Origin: RUG11894 sp964344335
Lineage (GTDB): Bacteria > Bacillota > Clostridia > Peptostreptococcales > Anaerovoracaceae
Direction: 5' to 3'
Assembly: GCA_964344335.1 (NCBI GenBank)
Contig: CAYFMW010000002.1
Coordinates: 1 to 64,000, forward strand
Length of the DNA: 64,000 bases
The notes beneath the pieces were generated by a model. It did no database searches and had not been told where the DNA came from. It saw only the letters and a list, made by a program, of their open reading frames with translations. Below, in pieces: positions 52,720-61,580 of the stretch (the stretch's first letter is position 1; each line of letters starts with the position of its first letter). A program made the position numbers and the translations under genes.

Positions 52720-52908
52720 CCTTCTCTCTTTACGAAGAATCCCGCTTCTTTGCTACAAAAGGAGGGGATAAAGGGCGAGCTCAAGGAGGGAGCCGATGCG
52801 GATATACTCGTGCTTGGAAAAGATTACGATGTCAGTGCGCTCTGGGCCAAGGGCGAACAGCTCGTTGCCGAAGGTCGCCCGCTCGTAAAGGGCAGGTTCG
52901 AGCTATAA
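52720..52908 (+). pseudogene. C-terminal fragment of an isoaspartyl dipeptidase-like amidohydrolase
   Basis: The plus-strand frame reads PSLFTKNPASLLQKEGIKGE, then LKEGADADILVLGKDYDV, a short linker and VAEGRPLVKGRFEL, then TAA. This is the standard end of IadA/D-hydantoinase-type amidohydrolases (NPA..L, KG.L..G.DADI.V, G...VKG.FE). No start or catalytic core precedes it. Confidence 0.65.
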
Positions 52909-52913
52909 TATCT

Positions 52914-53792
52914 TTAAGCCTTGTTCTGATTTTTCGAAATGCCGCCTTCGTGGCGGCTTCTGTTTTCCAATCGAATCGCGACATTAAGACAGGCTCCCAA
53001 AAAGAGAAGGCTAATCAACATGTGAAGCCACAGGATACCTAAAAATAAGACGGCCAGCGAGCCGTATATTGACGAAGCAATCCAGAATCGGGGTATAGCG
53101 AAACTGAAGATTTCCTTGAAAGCCATCCACGCTAGCCCGGTAAAAATTGCGCCGGGCAGCTGCGATCTGAAGCTGCGCCTGCCTCGGGGCAGGTATTTGT
53201 AAATTAGCAGCACCATAAATACGGAAAGAATAAAATTTATGATATGGCTGAGCTCGATAATCGAGGACAAGATGCTGTTTACTTGAGCAAGTCCGAGTTT
53301 TTCGGACAAGCTGTTTACAGCTTTTATAATCAAATCGCCCGCGGTTTGGAAAATCGTAGTCAAAGGCAGCAGGATTATGAAGATCAGGGTGTAGAGGACG
53401 GCCAAGGGTCTATCTTTTATGTCTTTTACCGCTCCGGGGAAAATTTGCTGCAGTCCCTTCTGTATCGCGGATATCCCCGAGCTGGAGGCCCAGAGGGTCG
53501 TGATGGCGGCCGCTCCTGCCAGAGCGCCCGAACTCTGGTTCTTTAGGGTGTTGAATATCAGGGCCGTCACCGACCGCAGCTCATCCACATCCGGAAGGAA
53601 TCTGAACAGAAGCTCTGCAAAGTCTTCCGGTGAATACGCGGGAATCAGATTTATGATGGCGATGACGAGCACGATCAACGGAAATATTGCCGTAAGTACG
53701 AACAGGGTCGCATTTCCGGCGTAGATGTTGATGTGTTTATAATTGTAGATGGACAGAGTTCTCTTAACAATGCCCGGAAGCTTTTCCTTCAT
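52914..53792 (-). CDS. YihY/BrkB family membrane protein (UPF0761)
   Basis: 292 residues with six membrane spans. GNATLFVLTAIFPLIVLVIA, an LWASSSGISAIQKGLQQIF-type central segment and a PGAIFTGLAWMAFKEIFSFA stretch mark the YihY family, once misnamed RNase BN. Transport function suspected, not proven. A minus-strand extended -10 (TGATATAAT, 53833-53841) lies about 40 bp upstream. Confidence 0.85.
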   Translation of the reverse strand: MKEKLPGIVKRTLSIYNYKHINIYAGNATLFVLTAIFPLIVLVIAIINLIPAYSPEDFAELLFRFLPDVDELRSVTALIFNTLKNQSSGALAGAAAITTLWASSSGISAIQKGLQQIFPGAVKDIKDRPLAVLYTLIFIILLPLTTIFQTAGDLIIKAVNSLSEKLGLAQVNSILSSIIELSHIINFILSVFMVLLIYKYLPRGRRSFRSQLPGAIFTGLAWMAFKEIFSFAIPRFWIASSIYGSLAVLFLGILWLHMLISLLFLGACLNVAIRLENRSRHEGGISKNQNKA

Positions 53793-54065
53793 GGGCCTCT
53801 CCTCGTGAACCTCCCTTCGGCGCTTAAAAAAAATTATATCACAACCAAGGTTGCAGCAGTCGCCTTTTTCCTATCGGGCTTCGGCACTTGTATGAACACG
53901 CCCGGGTGATATATAATCTGGTGTACTGATTTGTAACCCTGTCGAGCGGAAATATCGGGGATACTTGCCGCTTATTCGCGGAGGACGAAAGTTGAAGCTT
54001 CGATTTTGCGCTGCGGAAGAAGGGATTGTAATGTGTCGGTGTGAGTGTAATAAGAAAGGGTAATT

Positions 54066-55769
54066 ATGAAATTTTCACAGATGAAGTACGAGCGTCCGGA
54101 TGCGGAGCTACTGAAGGAACAGTTGGAAAGCCTTACGGAGCGCATGGCGGCGGCCGCAAGCTACGAGGAGGCCCGGGAAGTCTTTTTGGAGATGGAAAAG
54201 CTTGCGAGCGAAGTGATGACCGTAATGCAGATCGCTTCAATAAGACATACGATAGATACCCGGGATGAGTTCTACGATGCGGAGCAGAAGTGGTGGGATA
54301 ATACCATGCCGGAGATGCAGGTATATCTTCAGAGCTATAAGATGGCGATGCTGGGGAGTCCCTTCAGAGAGGATTTTGCGAAGGAGTACGGGGAGCTCAT
54401 GTTCGTAAATGCGGAGATGCAGCTTAAGACCTTCAGCCCCGAGATCGTACCTCTTCTTCAGCAGGAGAATATGGAGGCGAATGCCTACGAGAAGCTGCTC
54501 GCGAGCGCTCAGATACCTTTCGAGGGGAAAATTTATACTTTGTCTCAGCTGACCCCCTTCAAGACCGATGCGGACGATGGTAGGCGGCTTGCGGCCTGGA
54601 AAGCCGAAGGTCAGTGGTACATGGATAACGCGGAGGCCCTCGACGAGCATTACGATAAGCTGACAAAACTTCGCGATGAGATGGGAAGGAAGCTCGGATA
54701 CGAGGGTTATACGACTCTCGGTTACTATCGCATGACGCGCAACTGCTACGACAAGAACGATGTCGAGCGCTTCCGCAAGGCTGTCAGGGAGTACATAGTG
54801 CCCATAGCAGAGCGCAGTTATAGGGAGCAGGCCGAGAGGCTCGGTGTTGAATATCCCCTGAGCTACGCGGATGCCGCCCTGTCTTTCCGCTCCGGAAACC
54901 CCAGACCCAAGGGGAGCTCGGAAGAGATAGTGCAGCAGGCACGGGAATTCTATGAGGATTTAAGTCCCGAGACCGGCGAATTTTTTAACACCATGATCGA
55001 TAATGAACTTCTGGACCTGCTCTCCACCGAGGGCAAGGCTTCGGGAGGCTACTGCACGAGCCTGCCGGAATACAAATGTCCCTTTATATTTGCGAACTTC
55101 AACGGTACTCAGGGCGATATAGAGGTGGTGACCCACGAGGCGGGTCACGCTTTCCAAAGCTGGATGAACCGCGAGCGCGTGCCTCTCGAATATCAGTGGG
55201 CGACGCTTGAAGCCTGCGAGGTTCACTCGATGTCCATGGAGTTCTTTGCCTGGAACTGGGCCGATGTGTTCTTCGGCGAGGATGCGGATAAGTTCCGCTA
55301 CAGCCACCTTGCGGGCGCCCTGCATTTTATACCCTACGGCACCATGGTGGATCACTTCCAGCACGAGGTGTACGCTCATCCGGAAATGACTCCGGCAGAG
55401 CGCCATGCCTGCTGGAGGAGCTTGCAGGGAATCTACACTCCCTGGCTGAGGCTGGACGGCGATATTCCGTTCTATTCGGATGGCAGGGCCTGGCAGAGGC
55501 AACATCACATTTACTCGATGCCTTTCTATTATATAGACTACTGCCTGGCACAGGCCGTAGCGCTGCAGTTCTGGGCGATGATTCAAAAGGATCGCGAGGC
55601 AGCCTGGGAGAAGTATATGGCCTACACGGTTCAGGGCGGAAGCGATACTTTCGTGAATATGCTCGAATCCGCAGGGCTGGATACTCCCTTCGATGAGAGC
55701 TTTTTCGCGGGTGTGGCCGCAGCGGCGGAGAAGTGGCTCGATGAATTCGACCCGAAGGCTCTGGACTGA
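54066..55769 (+). CDS. pepF: M3 family oligoendopeptidase
   Basis: 567-residue zinc endopeptidase cutting short peptides in the cytoplasm. The catalytic motif is VTHEAGHAFQ (HExxH), with the third ligand Glu in the following EACEVHSMSMEFF helix and a substrate-binding HHIYSMPFYYIDY near the end. No signal peptide. It would process peptides brought in by the Opp system downstream. The intergenic 53793-54065 holds a TATAAT at 53912-53917 with a fair TTGTAT 18 bp upstream, leaving a leader of about 140 nt. Confidence 0.93.
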   Translation: MKFSQMKYERPDAELLKEQLESLTERMAAAASYEEAREVFLEMEKLASEVMTVMQIASIRHTIDTRDEFYDAEQKWWDNTMPEMQVYLQSYKMAMLGSPFREDFAKEYGELMFVNAEMQLKTFSPEIVPLLQQENMEANAYEKLLASAQIPFEGKIYTLSQLTPFKTDADDGRRLAAWKAEGQWYMDNAEALDEHYDKLTKLRDEMGRKLGYEGYTTLGYYRMTRNCYDKNDVERFRKAVREYIVPIAERSYREQAERLGVEYPLSYADAALSFRSGNPRPKGSSEEIVQQAREFYEDLSPETGEFFNTMIDNELLDLLSTEGKASGGYCTSLPEYKCPFIFANFNGTQGDIEVVTHEAGHAFQSWMNRERVPLEYQWATLEACEVHSMSMEFFAWNWADVFFGEDADKFRYSHLAGALHFIPYGTMVDHFQHEVYAHPEMTPAERHACWRSLQGIYTPWLRLDGDIPFYSDGRAWQRQHHIYSMPFYYIDYCLAQAVALQFWAMIQKDREAAWEKYMAYTVQGGSDTFVNMLESAGLDTPFDESFFAGVAAAAEKWLDEFDPKALD

Positions 55770-56320
55770 TGTGCAGTCCCAAAAAGAAGGAAAGTAAATA
55801 CAAGGATTTTACGCTCAATGTGGCGGGTGAATATATTTACAGCGGAGATTATTTGGAATACTCCGAGGAAAATCCTTTGCCCTATGCAAAGATGCGCATA
55901 ATTTTACCTGCCTTGTCGCTTGCCTCGGCAGCGATGGTACTTGCCGCGGGGCTATTTGCTGCGCCCGGGACGGTCGACAGATTTTATGTAATACTGCCGC
56001 TGACCGCCACCATCGCATGCGCGCTGCTCTCCGCCTACAGCGCACTTCGTTATGCGGCGGTCGGCAATCCCATGAGGCGCTTCGATTACGATGCGTTTAT
56101 GAAATCTTTTCCCGTCCGCCTCAAGGCCTGTGCAATATTTGCGGTAATCACCCTTATTGCGTATTTTGTACATCTTATAATGAACGGAATAGGGGGTTAT
56201 GGACTGTGGGCGGTTCTGCTGTTTCCCGCGCTCGTTGCCGCCTGCGGAATTGCATCAGTCGCGGCGAGTGTTCTGGCGGAGCGACAGGTGTGGGTTACAC
56301 AAGAAATAACAAAGAAATAA
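55769..56320 (+). CDS. small membrane protein coupled to pepF
   Basis: 183 residues, start overlapping the pepF stop (TGATG). A short cytoplasmic N-terminus contains YSGDYLEYSEENPLPYAKM, then four membrane spans (about 50-70, 75-95, 120-140 and 147-170). Not a family I can name; its coupling suggests joint expression with the peptidase. Confidence 0.65.
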   Translation: MCSPKKKESKYKDFTLNVAGEYIYSGDYLEYSEENPLPYAKMRIILPALSLASAAMVLAAGLFAAPGTVDRFYVILPLTATIACALLSAYSALRYAAVGNPMRRFDYDAFMKSFPVRLKACAIFAVITLIAYFVHLIMNGIGGYGLWAVLLFPALVAACGIASVAASVLAERQVWVTQEITKK

Positions 56321-56392
56321 GCGTTTTGGTGTGTGTAATAACGAAAAAATTAATTTATTTCACAAAAAACACACAATAATCACCTGCATTTA

Positions 56393-56421
56393 TTGACTTT
56401 AGAAGGTTGATAAGATAACAT
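56393..56421 (+). promoter_or_regulatory. promoter of the opp operon
   Basis: TTGACT (56393-56398), 17-bp spacer, TAACAT (56416-56421), about 40 bp before oppA. Confidence 0.65.
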
Positions 56422-56463
56422 ATATTCTAAGCGTTTTGTTTATTCTTTTTTTAGGAGGAAAAA

Positions 56464-58779
56464 ATGACGAAATTTAAGAAACTTTTCGCCGTTTTGCTCG
56501 TGCTGATCATGGTTTTTAGCATGGCGGCATGCGGCAAGAAGCCCAGCGATAGCGGCGAAGTCAAGCCTGATGTTCAGGAGCCGACTCCGGAGCCGGAGAA
56601 CACCACACCGCTCGTAGTGGGTTATGCACCCTTCTCGAGCAAGTTCTCCCCCTTCTTCTCGGAGACAGCTTACGACGCGGATGCGTATGGAATGACCCAG
56701 ATAGGTCTGCTCAGCTCCGATCGTACAGGTGCCATCATCTACAAGGGCATCAAGGGTGAGACAATTAACTACAACGGCACGGACTATACCTATTATGGAC
56801 CTGCCGACCTCGAGATTATCGAGAATGCCGACGGCACCGTCGACTACAACTTCGTCCTTAGAGACGATCTCGTATTCTCCGACGGAGAGCCTCTGACGAT
56901 CGACGATGTCATCTTCTCGATGTATGTTCTCTGCGACCCGACCTACGACGGTTCTTCCACTCTCTTCGCTCAGCCCATAACCGGCATGAAGGAATACAGA
57001 AGCGGAATGGACTCCGTACAGAACCTTATACTTGCCACGGAGAGAGCCGGCTATACAGCCACCGAGTTCTACACCGAGGAACAGTACAACAGGTTCTGGG
57101 AGGCCTTCGATGCGGCGGGTGTCAACTTTGTCAGCGAAATAAAGCAGCTGCTCGTTTCCAGCGGCTACAATGCCGAGACCGATCCCGTTGAAGTATGGGG
57201 CGCCAACTGGGGCTATGATCTTCCGGAAGGCAGCACCGAGGCTGATATGTTTGCAGCCATTGTCGACAGCTTCGGCTACGATCTGTCCGACAGCGGAATC
57301 AACTACGAGAGCGCAGGCACCAGCATCTCCGCCTTCATAACTGCGGAGCTCGGAGATAAGGCCGGCGAGTACGCGGTCGGTGTTCAGACGAGTGCTTCCG
57401 CTCCGAACATTGCGGGTATCGTCAAGACCGGCGACTACTCCATGACTATCAAGATGGATAAGATCGATGCTACGGCTATCTATCAGCTGGGTGTTTCCAT
57501 CGCACCGCTCCACTATTATGGAGACAAGGCACAGTATAACTACGACAAGAATCAGTTCGGATTCCCCAAGGGCGATCTTACCCTGATCAGATCCAAGACG
57601 ACTCAGCCCATGGGCGCGGGTCCCTATAAGTTCATCAAGTTCGAGGACGGCGTAATTTACTACGAAGCAAACGAGAGTTACTATCTCGGTACTCCGAAGA
57701 CCAAGTATCTCAACTTCCTCGAGTGCACCTCCGACGACGACAAGCTCAATGGCGTAGTCGTAGGAACGATCGACATTACCGATCCTTCCTTCTCCACGGA
57801 TAATATAACCGCTATCCAGAAAACCAATGGCGGAGAATTGAATGGACCGGTAATCACTACGAACACTGTCGACAACCTCGGATACGGCTACATCGGAATC
57901 AACGCGAATCTGATGAGCGTGGGCGGCAATCCCGAATCCCAAGCGTCGAAGAACTTCCGCAAGGCTTTCGGAACCATCTACTCGGTTTACAGGGATCTTG
58001 CAATCGATTCTTATTACGGCGACAGAGCTTCCGTCATAAACTACCCGATATCCAACACCTCCTGGGCCGCACCCAGATCCACCGACGCTGGCTACAAGTT
58101 AGCATTCTCCACCGATGTAAACGGCAAGGACATCTATACTTCCGGCATGACGGCTGAGGATAAGTATGCGGCAGCAAGAAATGCCGCACTCGGCTACTTC
58201 GAGGCTGCAGGATTTACGGTTAAGGACGGCAAGGTCACGGCGGCCCCCGCGGGCATGGGACTCGAGTACGAAGTCTGGATTCCCGCCGACGGCAGCGGCG
58301 ATCACCCCACCTTCATGGTCCTCACCGAGGCAAGGGATTCCCTCGCCGAGATAGGCATTACCCTCGTGGTAAGAGACCTCACGAACTCCGCCGACCTTTG
58401 GACAGCTCTGGAAGCCAATGAGGTGCCCATGTGGTGCGCAGCCTGGGGCGCGACCGTAGACCCGGATATGTATCAGATTTACTTCTCCGGCGATGCCGAG
58501 AATGCTCCGGGCGGCTCCAACTACATGTACGACATAAACGATCCGGAGCTCAATCAGCTGATTCTCGATGCGCGCAAGTCCACGGACCAGACTTACAGAA
58601 AGTCCATGTACAAGGCCTGCCTCGATATAATCATCGACTGGGCTGTTGAGATCCCCGTTTATCAGAGACAGAATGCAATCATCTTCTCCACGGAGCGTGT
58701 AAACATCGATACGATTACACCCGATATCACCACGTTCTACGGCTGGATGGCCGAAATCGAAAACACGGAGCTCAACTAA
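56464..58779 (+). CDS. oppA: oligopeptide ABC transporter substrate-binding lipoprotein, enlarged
   Basis: 771 residues; lipoprotein signal with MAAC lipobox (Cys23) and an acidic linker. SBP_bac_5 features include VLRDDLVFSDGEPLTIDDV, MGAGPYKFIKFEDGVIYYEA and the C-terminal WCAAWGATVDPDMYQIYFSG. Family members are usually 500-600 residues. The excess is an insertion at about residues 190-312 (TEEQYNRFWEAFDAAGV through AEYAVG-like helices) before GIVKTGDYSMTIKM. AGGAGG precedes the ATG. Confidence 0.9.
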   Translation: MTKFKKLFAVLLVLIMVFSMAACGKKPSDSGEVKPDVQEPTPEPENTTPLVVGYAPFSSKFSPFFSETAYDADAYGMTQIGLLSSDRTGAIIYKGIKGETINYNGTDYTYYGPADLEIIENADGTVDYNFVLRDDLVFSDGEPLTIDDVIFSMYVLCDPTYDGSSTLFAQPITGMKEYRSGMDSVQNLILATERAGYTATEFYTEEQYNRFWEAFDAAGVNFVSEIKQLLVSSGYNAETDPVEVWGANWGYDLPEGSTEADMFAAIVDSFGYDLSDSGINYESAGTSISAFITAELGDKAGEYAVGVQTSASAPNIAGIVKTGDYSMTIKMDKIDATAIYQLGVSIAPLHYYGDKAQYNYDKNQFGFPKGDLTLIRSKTTQPMGAGPYKFIKFEDGVIYYEANESYYLGTPKTKYLNFLECTSDDDKLNGVVVGTIDITDPSFSTDNITAIQKTNGGELNGPVITTNTVDNLGYGYIGINANLMSVGGNPESQASKNFRKAFGTIYSVYRDLAIDSYYGDRASVINYPISNTSWAAPRSTDAGYKLAFSTDVNGKDIYTSGMTAEDKYAAARNAALGYFEAAGFTVKDGKVTAAPAGMGLEYEVWIPADGSGDHPTFMVLTEARDSLAEIGITLVVRDLTNSADLWTALEANEVPMWCAAWGATVDPDMYQIYFSGDAENAPGGSNYMYDINDPELNQLILDARKSTDQTYRKSMYKACLDIIIDWAVEIPVYQRQNAIIFSTERVNIDTITPDITTFYGWMAEIENTELN

Positions 58780-58831
58780 TAATCAGCTCTTAGACTTCGC
58801 TTAGGCGAAGATGAACGACTGATTGCGCCGG

Positions 58832-58869
58832 GCCTGCCCGCGGGAGCCTTAGAGCTCCCGCAGGCAGGC
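58832..58869 (+). other. strong hairpin between oppA and oppB
   Basis: GCCTGCC-C-GCGGGAGC pairs with GCTCCCGC-A-GGCAGGC around a CTTAGA loop, 15 pairs with one mismatch and no T run. Likely an mRNA stabiliser or partial terminator that keeps the binding protein in excess. The 205-bp gap 58780-58984 has nothing else. Confidence 0.75.
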
Positions 58870-58984
58870 ACGGCTGTTTATCCGCATATCCCTTTACACT
58901 AAAGTATTAAAGAGATATTCGACAAAGGGGCTTGCGGATGCACAGTCTGCGAGGCGCATCAAAACTACAAAGTGGAGGAGTACA

Positions 58985-59971
58985 GTGAGAAAATACATTT
59001 TGAAAAGAGTATTGCTTGCAATCGTAATACTTATCTTTGTAACCTTTATCATCTATGCGCTAATGCGCAGCCTGCCCACTTCCTACATAGAGTCCATCGC
59101 GAGACAAAAGTCCATGCAGCCCGGCTCCAAGAGCTTCGATGAATGGATGGATCAGCTGACTGTCATGTACAATATGGACGGCGGCATAGTCGTCGGATTC
59201 TTCAGATGGTGGGGGCAGATGCTTCAGGGGAACTTCGGAGACAGCTGGCTGTTTACGGTTCCGGTTCTCGAGAAATTCAAGGAGGTCATCTGGCTTTCGT
59301 TTATAATGGGCGCGATTACCATGTTCTTCCAGTTGATTATCGCGGTACCTTTGGGCATAATTGCAGCGACGAAGCAGTACAGCAGGACGGACTACATAAT
59401 AAGCGTCCTTGCATTGGCGGGAATATCGCTTCCCACCTTCTTCTTTGCATCGCTTCTAAAGCTCGTGTTCTCTGTAAAGCTCGGGTGGTTCGACCTCTTC
59501 GGGCTGGTCAGCAGACACCACGAGCAGCTTTCGCCGATGGGGCAATTTCTGGACAAGGCGCACCACCTCGTGCTCCCCTGCGTAACGCTCATAGTTATAA
59601 GCATCGGAGGACTGATGAGGTACACGAGGACGAATATGCTGGAAGTGCTGAATTCCGACTACATAAGGACCGCCAGAGCGAAGGGACTTTCGGAACGCAG
59701 GGTAATCTACCACCATGCATTCAGGAATACCCTCATACCCTTAGTCACTATGATAGGAGGTTCTCTTCCGGGAATGTTCTCGGGAGCGCTCATCACCGAG
59801 ACTCTGTATTCCATACGCGGAATCGGCTGGCACTCGTACCATGCGATGGTGGGCGGGGATATACCCTTCTCCATGTTTTATTTAACCTTTATGGCTGTAT
59901 TGACCCTGCTCGGCACTCTAATAGCGGACATACTCTATGCAGTCGTTGACCCGCGCGTAAGGATTGCATAG
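58985..59971 (+). CDS. oppB: oligopeptide ABC transporter permease
   Basis: 328 residues, six spans in the OppB/DppB pattern. YILKRVLLAIVILIFVTFI at the N-terminus; the EAA loop for contact with the ATPase is DYIRTARAKGLSERRVIYHH. GTG start after GTGGAGGAG. It overlaps nothing; oppC follows 13 bp later. Confidence 0.93.
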   Translation: MRKYILKRVLLAIVILIFVTFIIYALMRSLPTSYIESIARQKSMQPGSKSFDEWMDQLTVMYNMDGGIVVGFFRWWGQMLQGNFGDSWLFTVPVLEKFKEVIWLSFIMGAITMFFQLIIAVPLGIIAATKQYSRTDYIISVLALAGISLPTFFFASLLKLVFSVKLGWFDLFGLVSRHHEQLSPMGQFLDKAHHLVLPCVTLIVISIGGLMRYTRTNMLEVLNSDYIRTARAKGLSERRVIYHHAFRNTLIPLVTMIGGSLPGMFSGALITETLYSIRGIGWHSYHAMVGGDIPFSMFYLTFMAVLTLLGTLIADILYAVVDPRVRIA

Positions 59972-59984
59972 AAAGGAGGCCCAA

Positions 59985-61565
59985 ATGTCAGAGAATAAGG
60001 ATAAGATTCAGGAGCTCCGCGAGGACGATATAATCGAGGACAAGGGATTTGAGGATCCCGAGTATTCGCTGAGCGACGATCGCCGCGTCAAGGTTCTTTC
60101 TCCGGGCGCGATGGTGGCAAAGAGGTTCTTCAGAAACCGCACGGCTATGGTCGGTCTGGTAATACTGCTGTTTATGTTCGCTTTCTCGTTCTTGGGAGGT
60201 GTAGTGAGCCCCTACGACGAAGATCAGAGATTTTACCGCGTGGACAAGATGCAGAAGGAATACTGCGCCGCTATAAAGAACGATGAATTCAGGTACAGTG
60301 TGGCCGAGGGTCAGGAGTTTTCATCCATAATTCAGGCGAAGATGGTGCTGGCGGTTCAGACCTCCCAGAGCGAATTCTCTTACGGCGGTGTGGACTACAA
60401 GCTCGATGTGCTGGGCGAAGATTTCTACGCCGTTTCGATAAAGGATGGCCCGGAGCTCGGCATCGCCTACAAGAGCGTGTTCTTCCCGAGCGACGAGTCG
60501 ACCAAGCTGCCCTATAATGTCGAAAAGGAAGGGCTTCTTGCCTACACCAACGGGGAGCATCGCTTCGTCGCGGACGGAAAGAGCTACACTATAGATGATA
60601 ACGGAATCGTTGAGAGCGGCGGAGTCGAGGTCGGCTACATAAGCAAATATATAGTGCAGTCGATTATGAGCGATGTGTTCCTTTCGAGAGATTTCAAGGA
60701 GCGGCTGATAGTTGCGATAAACGACGGGATAGAGGACTTCGTATTCGTGGACGAAAGCGGCGAGGAGTACGAGTATAAGATTCAATACGATGCCTACACG
60801 AAGAAATACACAATCCGACAGGAAAAGGACACCTTCGTCTACGATTCCTATGGAGCTCCAAGCAAGGAGCACTGGCTGGGGACCGATCGCAACGGCATGG
60901 ATATGCTCACGAGGCTCATGTACGGCGGAAGGGTTTCTTTGATAATCGGATTTATAGTCGAGTTGATAGCTAACTTCATCGGAGTTATCCTCGGAGGCAT
61001 CTCAGGATACTTCGGAGGCTGGGTGGATAACCTTATAATGCGTATAGTCGATATCTTCTACTGCATACCTTCGATGCCGATAATAATAATCCTGGGCGCA
61101 GCGATGGATGCCCAGATGGTCGATCCTAAATTGCGAATGGTATACCTGATGCTGATACTCGGCTTCCTGGGTTGGCCGGGCGTGGCGAGGATGATAAGAG
61201 GTCAGATACTGTCTCTGCGCGAACAGGAATTCATGACCGCAACCGAAGCAACGGGCATAAGCGTGAGCCGCAGGATATTCAGGCACCTGGTGCCCAATGT
61301 AATACCACTGCTTATAGTCTCCGCGTCCATGGGCATAGGCGGAACCATAATCACCGAGGCGACGCTTTCTTTCCTCGGTCTTGGCGTAAAATTCCCCTTC
61401 GCCTCCTGGGGTAACATAATAAATGATGTCAATAACACCTTCGTCCTTCAGAACTACTGGTTCATCTGGATTCCTGCGGGCGTCCTCCTGCTGACGACGG
61501 TATTGGCTTTCAACCTCGTGGGTGACGGCCTGCGCGATGCATTCGACCCGCGCATGAAGCGTTAG
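59985..61565 (+). CDS. oppC: oligopeptide ABC transporter permease with about 210-residue extracytoplasmic insertion
   Basis: 526 residues, where OppC proteins usually have about 300. The N-terminal span (residues about 52-74) and SPYDEDQ are normal. From residue about 82 to 292 an inserted soluble domain follows, before EHWLGTDRNGMDMLTRLMYGG, where the ordinary sequence resumes. By topology the insert faces outside. The EAA loop is EFMTATEATGISVSRRIFRH. The ATG at 59985 follows AAGGAGG. Confidence 0.9.
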   Translation: MSENKDKIQELREDDIIEDKGFEDPEYSLSDDRRVKVLSPGAMVAKRFFRNRTAMVGLVILLFMFAFSFLGGVVSPYDEDQRFYRVDKMQKEYCAAIKNDEFRYSVAEGQEFSSIIQAKMVLAVQTSQSEFSYGGVDYKLDVLGEDFYAVSIKDGPELGIAYKSVFFPSDESTKLPYNVEKEGLLAYTNGEHRFVADGKSYTIDDNGIVESGGVEVGYISKYIVQSIMSDVFLSRDFKERLIVAINDGIEDFVFVDESGEEYEYKIQYDAYTKKYTIRQEKDTFVYDSYGAPSKEHWLGTDRNGMDMLTRLMYGGRVSLIIGFIVELIANFIGVILGGISGYFGGWVDNLIMRIVDIFYCIPSMPIIIILGAAMDAQMVDPKLRMVYLMLILGFLGWPGVARMIRGQILSLREQEFMTATEATGISVSRRIFRHLVPNVIPLLIVSASMGIGGTIITEATLSFLGLGVKFPFASWGNIINDVNNTFVLQNYWFIWIPAGVLLLTTVLAFNLVGDGLRDAFDPRMKR

Positions 61566-61580
61566 GAAAGGAGAGCGAAA

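Noticed and set aside
56440..57942. 500-codon minus-strand frame opposite oppA
   Set aside because: Shadow produced by biased codon use in oppA; low-complexity Val/Gly/Ile/Glu composition and no independent support.
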